Shown one piece after another: positions 50,001-57,569 of a DNA stretch of 64,000 nt. The position numbers and the translations under genes are program-made. The stretch's first letter is position 1. The number at the start of each line of letters is the position of its first letter. The DNA is from Streptomyces sp. D2-8 (GTDB taxonomy: Bacteria; Actinomycetota; Actinomycetes; Streptomycetales; Streptomycetaceae): positions 124,001 to 188,000 of the forward strand of contig NZ_JAAHBP010000007.1 of assembly GCF_023184515.1 (NCBI RefSeq). Reading direction: 5' to 3'. The notes below the pieces were generated by a model. The model saw only the letters and a list, made by a program, of their open reading frames with translations. It searched no databases and was not told the origin of the DNA.

Positions 50001-50327
50001 ATGTCCGAGTCCTATTCCGAGAAGGACCTGCAGCGGGACATCACCGAGCTGCAGGGCAAGTCGGCGACGGCTGCGCGGCTGTTCGACATCCGGCGGATCA
50101 TCGGTGGGCTGTTCGTGGTCTACGGCGTCATCGTCACGATCGCGGGGTTCACGGCGTCCGACGCCGACATCGACAAGGCGGAGGGCGTCAACATCAACCT
50201 GTGGACCGGGTTGGGGATGCTCGCCCTGGGGCTGTTCTTCCTGGTGTGGCTGAAGCTGAGGCCCGCGGCTCCGCCGCCGCCGGATGTGGTGCCGGAGGAT
50301 GTGCCGGGGGATGAACCGAGGGAGTGA
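50001..50327 (+). CDS. Small two-helix membrane protein cotranscribed with symporter
   Basis: Protein of 108 residues: charged N-terminus (YSEKDLQRDITELQGKSATAARLFDIRRI), two transmembrane helices (GGLFVVYGVIVTIAGFTA and GLGMLALGLFFLVWLKL) and a Pro/Asp tail. Ribosome site GGGAGG. Family not named; it probably accompanies the symporter, as DUF485 does with ActP. Confidence 0.8.
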   Translation: MSESYSEKDLQRDITELQGKSATAARLFDIRRIIGGLFVVYGVIVTIAGFTASDADIDKAEGVNINLWTGLGMLALGLFFLVWLKLRPAAPPPPDVVPEDVPGDEPRE

Positions 50328-50332
50328 CGGCG

Positions 50333-50358
50333 GGCGCCCGGTTGCGCGACTGGGCGCC
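50333..50358 (+). terminator. Terminator of symporter operon
   Basis: GGCGCCC (50333-50339) pairs with GGGCGCC (50352-50358), 12-base loop, 6 bp after the stop. Modest strength. Confidence 0.45.
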
Positions 50359-50500
50359 GCTCCCGATGCTGCGGCTGATCGCCTCAACTGCCGTATGCGG
50401 CGTTGGTCAGGCTGTCGTGCGTTGGCAGCCGGGGAGGGCCGGACCCGGCGCCGCGCACTGCCGCACCGCTACAGGGGCGCGGCGCGGTCGGACTTCCGCG

Positions 50501-50836
50501 TCAGCCCCGGCCGAGGACGCAGAACTCGTTGCCCGCCGGATCGGCCATCACGGCCCAGGAGACGTCACCCTGACCCACGTCGGCCCGTGTCGCGCCGAGG
50601 CCTTGGAGCCGGGCGACCTCCCTGGCCTGATCCTCGACGGGGTCGGACATCACGTCGAGATGGACGCGGGTCCATACGACCTCGTCGTCGGGCGTGCGGC
50701 GGAACTCCAGGTAAGGCCCGACGCCCTTGACGGAGCGCAGCAGGGCGCGGTCGTCGGTCAGCTCGTGGACGGTCCAGTCGATCGCCTCACCCCAGAACCG
50801 GACCATGGCCCGTGGGTCGGCGCAGTCGACGACCAC
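50501..50836 (-). CDS. VOC/glyoxalase-superfamily protein
   Basis: Protein of 111 residues. VVVDCADPRAMVRFWGEAIDW at the start and DVSWAVMADPAGNEFCVLG near the end are the two edge strands and D-P-x-G-N-E-F-C signature of VOC proteins of the actinobacterial 'glyoxalase-like' type. The chain seems to lack the first few residues of the usual beta strand: only a GTG at 50836 is available, without a clear ribosome site. It may be slightly truncated. Function unknown. Confidence 0.7.
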   Translation of the reverse strand: MVVDCADPRAMVRFWGEAIDWTVHELTDDRALLRSVKGVGPYLEFRRTPDDEVVWTRVHLDVMSDPVEDQAREVARLQGLGATRADVGQGDVSWAVMADPAGNEFCVLGRG

Positions 50837-51472
50837 GGCCGCTATCGGCCCGGTGCGCGGTAGAGCTCCCGGGGCTCCAGGACGCTGAACACGTTGCCTG
50901 CGGGGGTGGCTCTACGGGACTCGAAGCTTCCCGATGGAAGCACGCTCACGGTCTCGACCGGAGCCTTCGCGGCGTTCATCGCCGGTGTGGCGAAAGGCCA
51001 GCGCGGCACCTCGCTGCAGTAGAGGCCGACAGGCATGAACGCCTGCTTCATGCGCCGGGCTGCCCGCTAGCGGAGCATGGTGCCAGCCGTGGAATGGACA
51101 TTTGCCTGCCTTCCTCTGACGTCGTGAGGTTCGCGTAAGTTCATTCGCTGAACAAGACACCGGTCGTCTCTACAGCGGGCGTCATGCACCAAACGCCCGA
51201 CTGGAAGGCGCCCCTCCGGCACATGACCGGATAGGCACGGCGCCATGTGATTCGCTACGAACTTACGGTGCGGCGGCTGTCAATGTGGCGCCTGGTAAGT
51301 CGGCGTGCTGCTGGCCTCTTGATCCAGCTGCCAGTACGGCCCGCCTGAATGAGGTAGAGAACGAAGGTTTCGCTCAATGGGATCTTGCTTCGTTCGTGGC
51401 TCTTGAGGACGCTACCTGGATCCGAGGAAGGCCGGGACGTCTCCGCGAAGAGACGCCCCGACTCAGCATCGC
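50837..51472. other. Gene-poor stretch next to toxin locus
   Basis: 636 bases with lower GC than the flanks. Only short frames occur (for example 50842-51051 minus, 69 codons) and none resembles a known protein. It may be the eroded remains of further immunity or toxin cassettes. No repeat or mobile element was recognised. Confidence 0.4.
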
Positions 51473-51868
51473 TCAAGATGCCTGGATTGCCTTCGTGATC
51501 TCAGCACCCGCCGACGCGACGACGACGGACCATTCGTCCCTGAAGTTCTGGGGCAGGTGGTCGCGGTCTGCACCCCGGGGCACAATCACCGTTCCACCCG
51601 GAAGGATGAGAACCGCCTCAAGGCGGCGAACAAGGTCGGAGATGACGTTCATGATTTCATCTCCTCCGAAATGACTAATCGTGATTGTGCTCTCGTTCGT
51701 GAGATACACATCGGCTTCACCTCCGCCCGAGGGAGAGTTGAGCTGGAGGAAGCCGTTCTCAGAGTCCTGCGCCGTAACGTACGGGGCCAGGATCTCCTGC
51801 AGAATGTCCTGGTCCAGCAACTCCTGTTCACCGTTCAGGAACCGGCACACATAGATGTCGTAACTCAC
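51473..51868 (-). CDS. Probable immunity protein for the REase-fold toxin
   Basis: Acidic protein of 131 residues, start VSYDIYVCRF after GGAG (GTG 51868; TTG 51874 possible). Mixed alpha/beta with conserved-looking ADVYLTNESTITISHFGGDEIMNVISDLVRRLEAVLILPGG. No family was recognised. Its place directly downstream of a polymorphic toxin tip, in the same orientation, is the standard place of the immunity gene. Composition is less GC-rich than housekeeping genes here, as is usual for toxin/immunity cassettes. Confidence 0.65.
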   Translation of the reverse strand: MSYDIYVCRFLNGEQELLDQDILQEILAPYVTAQDSENGFLQLNSPSGGGEADVYLTNESTITISHFGGDEIMNVISDLVRRLEAVLILPGGTVIVPRGADRDHLPQNFRDEWSVVVASAGAEITKAIQAS

Positions 51869-51930
51869 GCGCAACTCCGGGATGGGCAGCCGAGGGGAAG
51901 AAATCTGATACTACGATATGGCATGGACGG

Positions 51931-51960
51931 TGCCGGCGCCCACGAGCTGGGGCGCCGGCA
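51931..51960 (-). terminator. Hairpin between toxin tip and immunity gene
   Basis: 11-bp perfect stem TGCCGGCGCCC (51931-51941) / GGGCGCCGGCA (51950-51960), loop 8. It lies after the toxin stop and before the immunity gene, so immunity expression may need a second promoter or read-through. Confidence 0.65.
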
Positions 51961-51966
51961 TCTCGG

Positions 51967-52224
51967 CTAAGCGGTAGGCGGGGTGTAGACGACCTTGATC
52001 CGCTTGAGTTTATCGTTGTCAGCGAACAGCTTCTGCGCCTTCTCGAATACATCGCGCTCGGCAATATGCCATTCGATGGGCGTGTTCGGCGCTGCCGCAA
52101 CCTGCTTCTCGGCCTGGGTTACGAAGTCCTCCTGGACGAGATTGGGCCTGAACTTGAGGATGTCGGAGTATCCGGGACCTTTGGCTTCCAAGAGAGCGCC
52201 ACTCTTGAACCCGTCCAGTTTAAG
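51967..52224 (-). CDS. Toxin tip, Tox-REase-5-like, in the -1 frame
   Basis: Reading frame shifted -1 from the large coiled-coil gene. After the CTT-AAA junction it encodes about 83 residues: LDGFKSGALLEAKGPGYSDILKF, then FVTQAEKQVAAAPNTPIEWHIAERDVFEKAQKLFADN, ending VVYTPPTA. The DG...E-A-K pattern and the QAEKQ...WH helix/strand tail match restriction-endonuclease-fold toxin domain 5 found at the ends of polymorphic toxins; the acidic and Lys residues of the active site look intact. It has no own start or ribosome site, so it is made only by frameshifting or is silent. Inferred activity: DNA cleavage. Confidence 0.7.
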   Translation of the reverse strand, partial: LKLDGFKSGALLEAKGPGYSDILKFRPNLVQEDFVTQAEKQVAAAPNTPIEWHIAERDVFEKAQKLFADNDKLKRIKVVYTPPTA

Positions 52225-55200
52225 GCCGCATCCAGGGCCTTGACACTGTCGCTGATAGCGGCGAGAGGCTTGGCGACGGGGAGGAACATCGCCGCGGCCC
52301 ACGCGCAGGACGACTTACTGCCGTGGAAGCAGTCGATGAAGTCCCCGATGACGATTTGGAACAGAACTGCGCCGAGGGTGTCCCCGAAGAGGCTCTGCCA
52401 GCCCAGCTTGAGAATGTCCCGTCCGGAGAAGAAGTGACTCCACTCAACGGGCTCGTCGGGCCTGATCGTCTTCGTGTCGAGGTAGTGCCACGCTGACTTC
52501 GGACAGCCCTCCGGAGTAGCCAGCGCATCGCTCTCGGTGCACAGGTAGAAGTCGGCGACGAGTTCGACGGTTACCTCATAGGTAGCGTCGCAGCCGACAA
52601 GAGGTGCGTTCGCAGGGCACTCGCCGATCTGTTTCGCCGAGAGGACCTTCGACTTCTCCTCGTCGACGACGTAGAAGACGCCCCCGATACCGGTCCCGGC
52701 ACCCGTGGAGACCTGTTTGTTGGATTCCTTCTGTTCGGCTCGTGTCGCTGCTTCCTGGGCTTCCTTGGCGTACTTCTCCGCGTCCTTCGCCGCTTCCTCC
52801 GCCTCGGTCGCCGCGACGTCGGCACGGTCGGCTGCTGCGCGGGCGTCCTTGGCGGCCTCTTCGGCCTCTGAGGCGGCCGTGCGGGCGGCTTCGGCGTCGA
52901 GGGCTGCCTGGTCGGCCGAGTCGCGGGCGTCCTTGGCGTGGCCTTCAGCGCGGCCGGCTGCCTTGTCGGCGGCTTCGGCGTCTTCGGTGGCCTGGCGGTT
53001 GTACTCGACGGTGCGGGCCAGGGACGCGGCTGCCTTGGATGCGGCTTTGGCAGCGTCGGCCGCGTAGCCGAGGGCCTCCTTGGCGTAGGTGCGGGCGGTC
53101 GAGGCGTGTCCGGCGGCGTTGGCCGCGTGCTGGTAGGCGGCCTTGGCGTCACCCTTCGCCTGGTCGGCGAGGTTCTTGGCGGCTGAGGCTTCTGCCGCCG
53201 CGTTCTTGGCGTGGGCGTCGGCTACGGCCTTCTGCTGCTCGGCGATCGTCTTGGACGCCTGGCCGGTGAGCACCACCAGGCCGGCGGCCGAGTCGGTGTC
53301 GACGTACGGGGAGCCGAGCTGGATGGCGTCGTTGGCGGGCTTGGCTACATGGGCGGCAGCGTTGCCGGCGTCCACGGCGGCCTGGGCCGTGACGTGGGCG
53401 AAGCCCGCGGCCTTCGCCGAGGCGGCCAGGGCCTTGGCGGCCTCCTTGCTCGCCGCCTCCGCGTGGGACTTGGCGGTCTTGGCCTGCTCCTCCGCCTCGT
53501 CAGCCAGTTTGACGGCTGTCTTGGCCTCGGAGGAGGCATGCTCGGACGCGTCGATGGCCTCGGCCGCGGCGCTCGTCGCGGTCTTCACCGCGGCGTCGGA
53601 CTTCAGCTTCGCGGCCTGGGCGTCGTCCGCGTGCGCGCGGGAGCGTTTGGCCGCCGCCTCGGCGCGCGTGGCTGCCGCATCGGCGTCTGCTGCTGCCTTC
53701 GTCGCGGCGTCCGCTTCGGAACGGGCCATTGTGGCTGCTGCCTCGGCGTCGTCGGCGTGCTTGTTCGCCGCATTGGCCGCGGTGCGGGCGGCATCGGCTG
53801 CTTCGCCGGCCTCCAGGGAGTCGGCGTAAGCAGCCTTGGCGTCGGCCTTGGCTCGGGCGGCGTCGGCCTTCTGCTCGGCGTCCCACGCGTCGTCCCGCTT
53901 GGCCTTGGCGTTGTCACGGGCCTTGACCGCGGCGTTCTTCTTCTCGACCGCCGTGCCCTCGGCTGCCTCGGCCTTTTCCTTGGCGTCCTTGGCCTTCGTC
54001 GCCTCCGCGTCGGCGTTCTTCTTGTGCCGGGCGGCCTCGGCCTGCTTGGCCGCTGCCGTCTTCTTCTCCGCCTCAGCCGTCTTCTCCTCGGCCTCGGCTG
54101 CCAGACGCTCGGCGTGAGCCTCGGCGGCGGCCGCCTTGGCCTCGCCCTCGGCCTTGAGCGCCTCGGTGAGCTTGGCCTGCGCGGTCTCCTTGTCCTTCTT
54201 GGCGTTGTCGCGGTGCAGTTTCGCCGCGTCGGCCGCGGCCTTCGCCTGCGCCTCGGCCATAGCGGCGGCGGCCTTGCGGAACTCCGCCTTCGACTGCGCG
54301 GCTTGGGCCAGGGCGCGCTGCGCGATGGTCGCGCTGTCCCCGGCGGAGGCGCGGGTGGCGGCCTCGGCGGTCGTACCGGCCTTCACCATCGCTTCGAGGG
54401 CCGCTGCCACGCCCTTGGTGACCTGGGCCTTCTGCTGGCCGACCAGCAGGCCACGCCCGCGCGGGGCGCCGGCCTCGTCGGCTATGGCGTACGCGGTGTT
54501 CTGTGCAGTGTCAGTGGCGGTAGCGAGCCTCTGTGCCCTGGCCGAGTGAGCCTTGAGAACGTCGAGCTGCTTCTGCGCCTGCGTCTGCGCCGCCCTGATG
54601 CCTCTCTGCGCCTGGTCGAACTGCGCCTTGTCCGGGTAGACCTGGGTGTCCGCGCCGCTGTGGCCCGTGGGGACGATCCGGAACTTCTGCGGGTTCGTGC
54701 CGTTGCACCCCCACAGCCAGGCATCGTGGCTGTTGTCGAACTTGTTCAGGTCCAGGCACTTGTCCGTGGCGACGTTGCGCAGCTCGCTGACAGCGCGGAC
54801 ATCGAACTTCCACTCCTGCGCCTTGCTGTCGTTGCACGTCCAGATCTGGATCTTCGTGCCGTTGGCAGGGTTGCTGTTCTCGACGTCCAGGCATTTGTCG
54901 GACTTGACGTTGACGAGGTTGTAGCTGTCAGCGGAAGCAGCACGGAGCCGCCACTGCTGCCCCAAGGCGTTGTTGCAGGTGTAGATCTGCACCGGGGTAC
55001 CGGAGGTCGTCTTACCGCCCTGCGCGTCCAGGCACTTGCCCTTGGCCGCCTCGACCTGGATGACAGCCGGGGAGTCACCGATCCAGCCCGCACCGCCGGG
55101 AGCCCAGTAGTCCTGCCAACGGGTCAGGCGGTCGGCGACCCACGAGTGCCCCAGCATGCTCCCCAACGCCTTCGCACCGGCGGCGAGGTCGTTGGTGGCG

Positions 55201-55538
55201 TCTTTGTTGAACTTCAGGATCTGGTTGCGCTGGACGGCCTGCGAGGTGATTTCTTTCTGCCACTCCGAAGCGGCCGTGTCGGCTATGTCGCCGAAGACCT
55301 TGTTCGGGTCGATCGGATCTCGCCAGGCACATGACGCGTACCTGGTCTTCAGGTCCTCGACCGCGATCCGGTGTTCGGCGGTACCCGGCTCTGGCGCGGT
55401 GCGGGGAAACCCGCCGGACGCCAGGAACAGACGGGCGTCATCGGCGCCCTTGCCGTCGAAAGCGTCGAACAACCCCTGGAACGCACGCCGTTCCTCGTAC
55501 TGCCTCCGCCACTCCTCACTAGGCAGGTCCCGGATCAT
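52119..55538 (-). CDS. Polymorphic toxin body: ricin lectin and Ala-rich coiled coil
   Basis: Protein of 1139 residues. Residues 1-150: helical (LPSEEWRRQYEERRAFQGLFDAF). About 155-290: three ricin-type beta-trefoil repeats, each with KCLD and a Q-x-W-like strand (GQQWRL, AQEWKF, PQKFRI). About 310-900: extremely Ala/Lys/Glu-rich coiled coil, almost without Pro. Then a Cys-containing domain (GECPANAPLVGCDATYEV) and LFQIVIGDFIDCF. The zero frame ends at 52119, 34 codons after the slip site. Start taken at ATG 55538 after GAGAGG (GTG 55550 possible). It overlaps the upstream gene's end, and relatives (from memory) have both parts in one chain. Confidence 0.75.
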   Translation of the reverse strand: MIRDLPSEEWRRQYEERRAFQGLFDAFDGKGADDARLFLASGGFPRTAPEPGTAEHRIAVEDLKTRYASCAWRDPIDPNKVFGDIADTAASEWQKEITSQAVQRNQILKFNKDATNDLAAGAKALGSMLGHSWVADRLTRWQDYWAPGGAGWIGDSPAVIQVEAAKGKCLDAQGGKTTSGTPVQIYTCNNALGQQWRLRAASADSYNLVNVKSDKCLDVENSNPANGTKIQIWTCNDSKAQEWKFDVRAVSELRNVATDKCLDLNKFDNSHDAWLWGCNGTNPQKFRIVPTGHSGADTQVYPDKAQFDQAQRGIRAAQTQAQKQLDVLKAHSARAQRLATATDTAQNTAYAIADEAGAPRGRGLLVGQQKAQVTKGVAAALEAMVKAGTTAEAATRASAGDSATIAQRALAQAAQSKAEFRKAAAAMAEAQAKAAADAAKLHRDNAKKDKETAQAKLTEALKAEGEAKAAAAEAHAERLAAEAEEKTAEAEKKTAAAKQAEAARHKKNADAEATKAKDAKEKAEAAEGTAVEKKNAAVKARDNAKAKRDDAWDAEQKADAARAKADAKAAYADSLEAGEAADAARTAANAANKHADDAEAAATMARSEADAATKAAADADAAATRAEAAAKRSRAHADDAQAAKLKSDAAVKTATSAAAEAIDASEHASSEAKTAVKLADEAEEQAKTAKSHAEAASKEAAKALAASAKAAGFAHVTAQAAVDAGNAAAHVAKPANDAIQLGSPYVDTDSAAGLVVLTGQASKTIAEQQKAVADAHAKNAAAEASAAKNLADQAKGDAKAAYQHAANAAGHASTARTYAKEALGYAADAAKAASKAAASLARTVEYNRQATEDAEAADKAAGRAEGHAKDARDSADQAALDAEAARTAASEAEEAAKDARAAADRADVAATEAEEAAKDAEKYAKEAQEAATRAEQKESNKQVSTGAGTGIGGVFYVVDEEKSKVLSAKQIGECPANAPLVGCDATYEVTVELVADFYLCTESDALATPEGCPKSAWHYLDTKTIRPDEPVEWSHFFSGRDILKLGWQSLFGDTLGAVLFQIVIGDFIDCFHGSKSSCAWAAAMFLPVAKPLAAISDSVKALDAALNWTGSRVALSWKPKVPDTPTSSSSGPISSRRTS
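52187..52224 (-). promoter_or_regulatory. Candidate -1 frameshift signal
   Basis: On the minus strand: heptamer C-TTA-AAC (52224-52218) in the zero-frame register, spacer of 8 bases (52217-52210), and an 8-bp stem TTCAAGAG/CTCTTGGA (52209-52202 with 52194-52187, one G-U) around a 7-base loop. A -1 slip here enters the toxin frame exactly. TTA is the rare bldA-dependent Leu codon of Streptomyces. Confidence 0.45.
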
Positions 55539-56307
55539 CGGGCCTCTCACCGTAGAGCGGGGTACCCAGGTCGGTAACGACCTTGAGGGTCTTGTCGTCG
55601 GCCTTGGGGGTGGGGTCCTTGTAGAAGTCGCCTTCGTCCTTCCAGAACTTGCCGGCGATCCACTGGGTCAGACCGGTCTGGCTGTGGAAGTCCTTCTCCT
55701 CATCACCTGGTCCTCCAGGAGGCCAGTGGAAATCGGAGACTGTGAACCCGCCCGGAGTCTCCAGGCCATCGAGGGGCTTCGCCCATGCGTTCCGAAGGGC
55801 GTTGACGGCATCGAGCTCCTTATCGGCCGCGTCCCTGTCCTGTTGGTACGCAACGGCCAGCTGGGTCTGCCCCCAGTGCTCCCGGTCGGCCATGGCGTGC
55901 AGCTTGTCCGGCGGCTGGTTGAGCCCGTCCTGCGCGGTCGTGGCCATGGACGGCCCGCCCAGGCGCAGCACATCCGCCATCAGGCACTGGTCCTGGCGCA
56001 GTTGCTCGGCTGCCGTGTCCTCGGACCAGTCGTCCGAGTCGTTCGCCGGGGCGGCTGCCTCCGTGCCGGTGAGCCGATCCAGCACGTCGGGCTGGACGGC
56101 CAGGCCGACCAGTAGCGCCACGGCCGCCGCGGACGTGACGACGGAGGCCAGGAGCCGGGTCTGCCCGATCTGGGCAGGAAACGGGTTCTGGACAGGAAGG
56201 GCCCTGGTCTTGGGCGCAAGAAAGCATCCCCTCGTAGCAAAGGAAGGCGTCCGGGAGTGCCCGTCAGAGAGGCGGAGGAGATGCGTGAAGAGCCCGTTTC
56301 GCGGCAT
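55519..56307 (-). CDS. Polymorphic toxin N-terminal part with membrane anchor
   Basis: Protein of 262 residues. ATG 56307 follows GGAGG. An N-terminal basic stretch leads to one hydrophobic segment (LLASVVTSAAAVALLVGLAV, about 52-71) acting as signal or anchor, then a helical domain (AAEQLRQDQCLMADVLRLGGPSMATTAQDGLNQPPDKLHAMADREHW...) and GGFTVSDFHWPPG. The frame ends at TAG 55519, overlapping the next frame by 20-32 bp. Sense passes smoothly to the +1 frame (LYGERPD to LPSEEWRRQYEERR), so this is either a frameshifted single gene or a coupled pair. Confidence 0.7.
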   Translation of the reverse strand: MPRNGLFTHLLRLSDGHSRTPSFATRGCFLAPKTRALPVQNPFPAQIGQTRLLASVVTSAAAVALLVGLAVQPDVLDRLTGTEAAAPANDSDDWSEDTAAEQLRQDQCLMADVLRLGGPSMATTAQDGLNQPPDKLHAMADREHWGQTQLAVAYQQDRDAADKELDAVNALRNAWAKPLDGLETPGGFTVSDFHWPPGGPGDEEKDFHSQTGLTQWIAGKFWKDEGDFYKDPTPKADDKTLKVVTDLGTPLYGERPDDPGPA

Positions 56308-56621
56308 GGCGGTGCCTCCCCTGGCGACGGTGTCCCCCCGGCCGCCGGTTGACGCGCGCTGTGGCGGAGTGGTCAGCTCCGCCGGGCGCGACGATCACCT
56401 TAGGTACAAACGTTCGACTGAATCAGGGGGTTTCTTCGAGGCGGGAGCGGCGTGGCGCGAAACGAGCCACGGGACTTCGACGGCCCGGACGACACAAGTC
56501 CCGTGATGACCCTAGGGATTATGTGTGTGCATCTCGTGAACGTCGTGTTGGGTCGGGTGCCACGCAGGGATGAGATCGACCAAAAACCAACGCACGCCTC
56601 AACGTGAGGCCTGCAGCCCGG
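56308..56621. other. Gene-free gap upstream of toxin locus
   Basis: 314 bases between two minus-strand genes. It should hold the toxin promoter. Composition is less GC-rich around 56400-56430 and 56515-56590. No gene, repeat or clear promoter box was recognised. Confidence 0.4.
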
Positions 56622-57332
56622 TCAGGCCTCCGGCCCCGTCTCCGGATCCGGTGTCACAGGCCGCGGTAGTGACCCCGCCCGGTCCAGCAACCCTGTCCGT
56701 GCCGCCAGAGCCGCCGCCTCCAGGCGGGAACCCACGCCCAGTTTCATCAGGACCCGCTGGACGTGCGTGCGGGCCGTGGAGGGCGCGATGCCCATGCCCG
56801 CCGCGATCAACCGGGTGTCCTCGCCGTCGGCGACGCGGACCAGGACCTCCACCTCGCGCGGCGTGAGCAGCTGGAGCAACCGCTGGCCCTCGTCGTCCGG
56901 TTGGGCCACCGGGTTGAGCAACTCGCTGAACGCTCCCTGCAGCAGCTGCGGCGCCACCGCCGCCTCCCCCGCCCGCGCCTTCATGATCGCCCGCTCGACA
57001 CCCTCTATGCGCTCATCGTGCCGCACATAGCCGGAGGCCCCCGCCGCGAACGCCGCCGCGATTCCGCGAGGGCTCGGCACCGGCCCCAGCACCAGCACCG
57101 CGACCTGCGGCCGCTCCCGCTTGATCTTCACCACCGGGTCGAAGATCCCCGGCTCCGCCGGCGCCGCCGTGCCCAGCAGGCACACCTCCGGCGCCCGCGT
57201 GATCACCAGCTCCGCCGCCCCCGCGGCCGGCGCCGCCGCGGCGAGCACCCGGTGCCCCCGCAGCTTCAGCGCCGAAGCCAGCGCCTCGGCCAGCAATCGG
57301 TGGTCGTCGACCACCATGAGCCGCACTCCCAT
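56622..57332 (-). CDS. LuxR-type regulator with degenerate receiver
   Basis: Protein of 236 residues. The N-terminal receiver keeps the acidic pair (VVDDH) but the phosphoacceptor Asp position reads CLLGTAAP, the switch Thr region LVLGPVPS, and the Lys position GYVRHDE, so it cannot be phosphorylated in the normal way. The HTH is intact: LTPREVEVLVRVADGEDTRLIAAGMGIAPSTARTHVQRVLMKLGVGS. ATG 57332 with GGGGG upstream. Atypical regulator of this type may be controlled by ligand or by amount. Stands alone. Confidence 0.88.
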   Translation of the reverse strand: MGVRLMVVDDHRLLAEALASALKLRGHRVLAAAAPAAGAAELVITRAPEVCLLGTAAPAEPGIFDPVVKIKRERPQVAVLVLGPVPSPRGIAAAFAAGASGYVRHDERIEGVERAIMKARAGEAAVAPQLLQGAFSELLNPVAQPDDEGQRLLQLLTPREVEVLVRVADGEDTRLIAAGMGIAPSTARTHVQRVLMKLGVGSRLEAAALAARTGLLDRAGSLPRPVTPDPETGPEA

Positions 57333-57498
57333 CGAGCAACCCCCCAGTCACCCCAGCCCCCTATGGAAGCCCCCCGGCTCCCCCGCCTTCATGCCCCCGG
57401 AAGCTACACGCTTGTTCGACGTTGCGCTCCCCCTACCGGCGAGAATCGCCCCGGATCGCCGAAATTCCTCTCATTCCAGGTTGACCGCGCCAAACAGC

Positions 57499-57532
57499 TG
57501 CGGCCCCGCCCCTGAACAGGGACGGGACCGCA
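57499..57532 (-). terminator. Terminator of the PQQ-propeller genes
   Basis: TGCGGCCCCGCCCCT (57499-57513) pairs with AGGGACGGGACCGCA (57518-57532) with two mismatched/wobble positions and a 4-base loop, 38 bp past the stop. Confidence 0.65.
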
Positions 57533-57569
57533 TCAGTCACCAGTCGATCAAGAACCGGTCAGTACCCGA

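Noticed and set aside
50842..51051. Minus-strand frame of 69 codons beside the VOC gene
   Set aside because: No recognised motif, no ribosome site, and codon use does not look like the neighbours; left as part of a gene-poor stretch.
51255..51476. Minus-strand frame of 73 codons upstream of the immunity gene
   Set aside because: Sequence does not resemble any known protein and has no supporting start site; could be a remnant but cannot be shown.
53211..55334. Plus-strand frame antisense to the toxin coiled coil, Gly/Leu/Val-rich
   Set aside because: Shadow of the Ala-rich coiled coil on the opposite strand.
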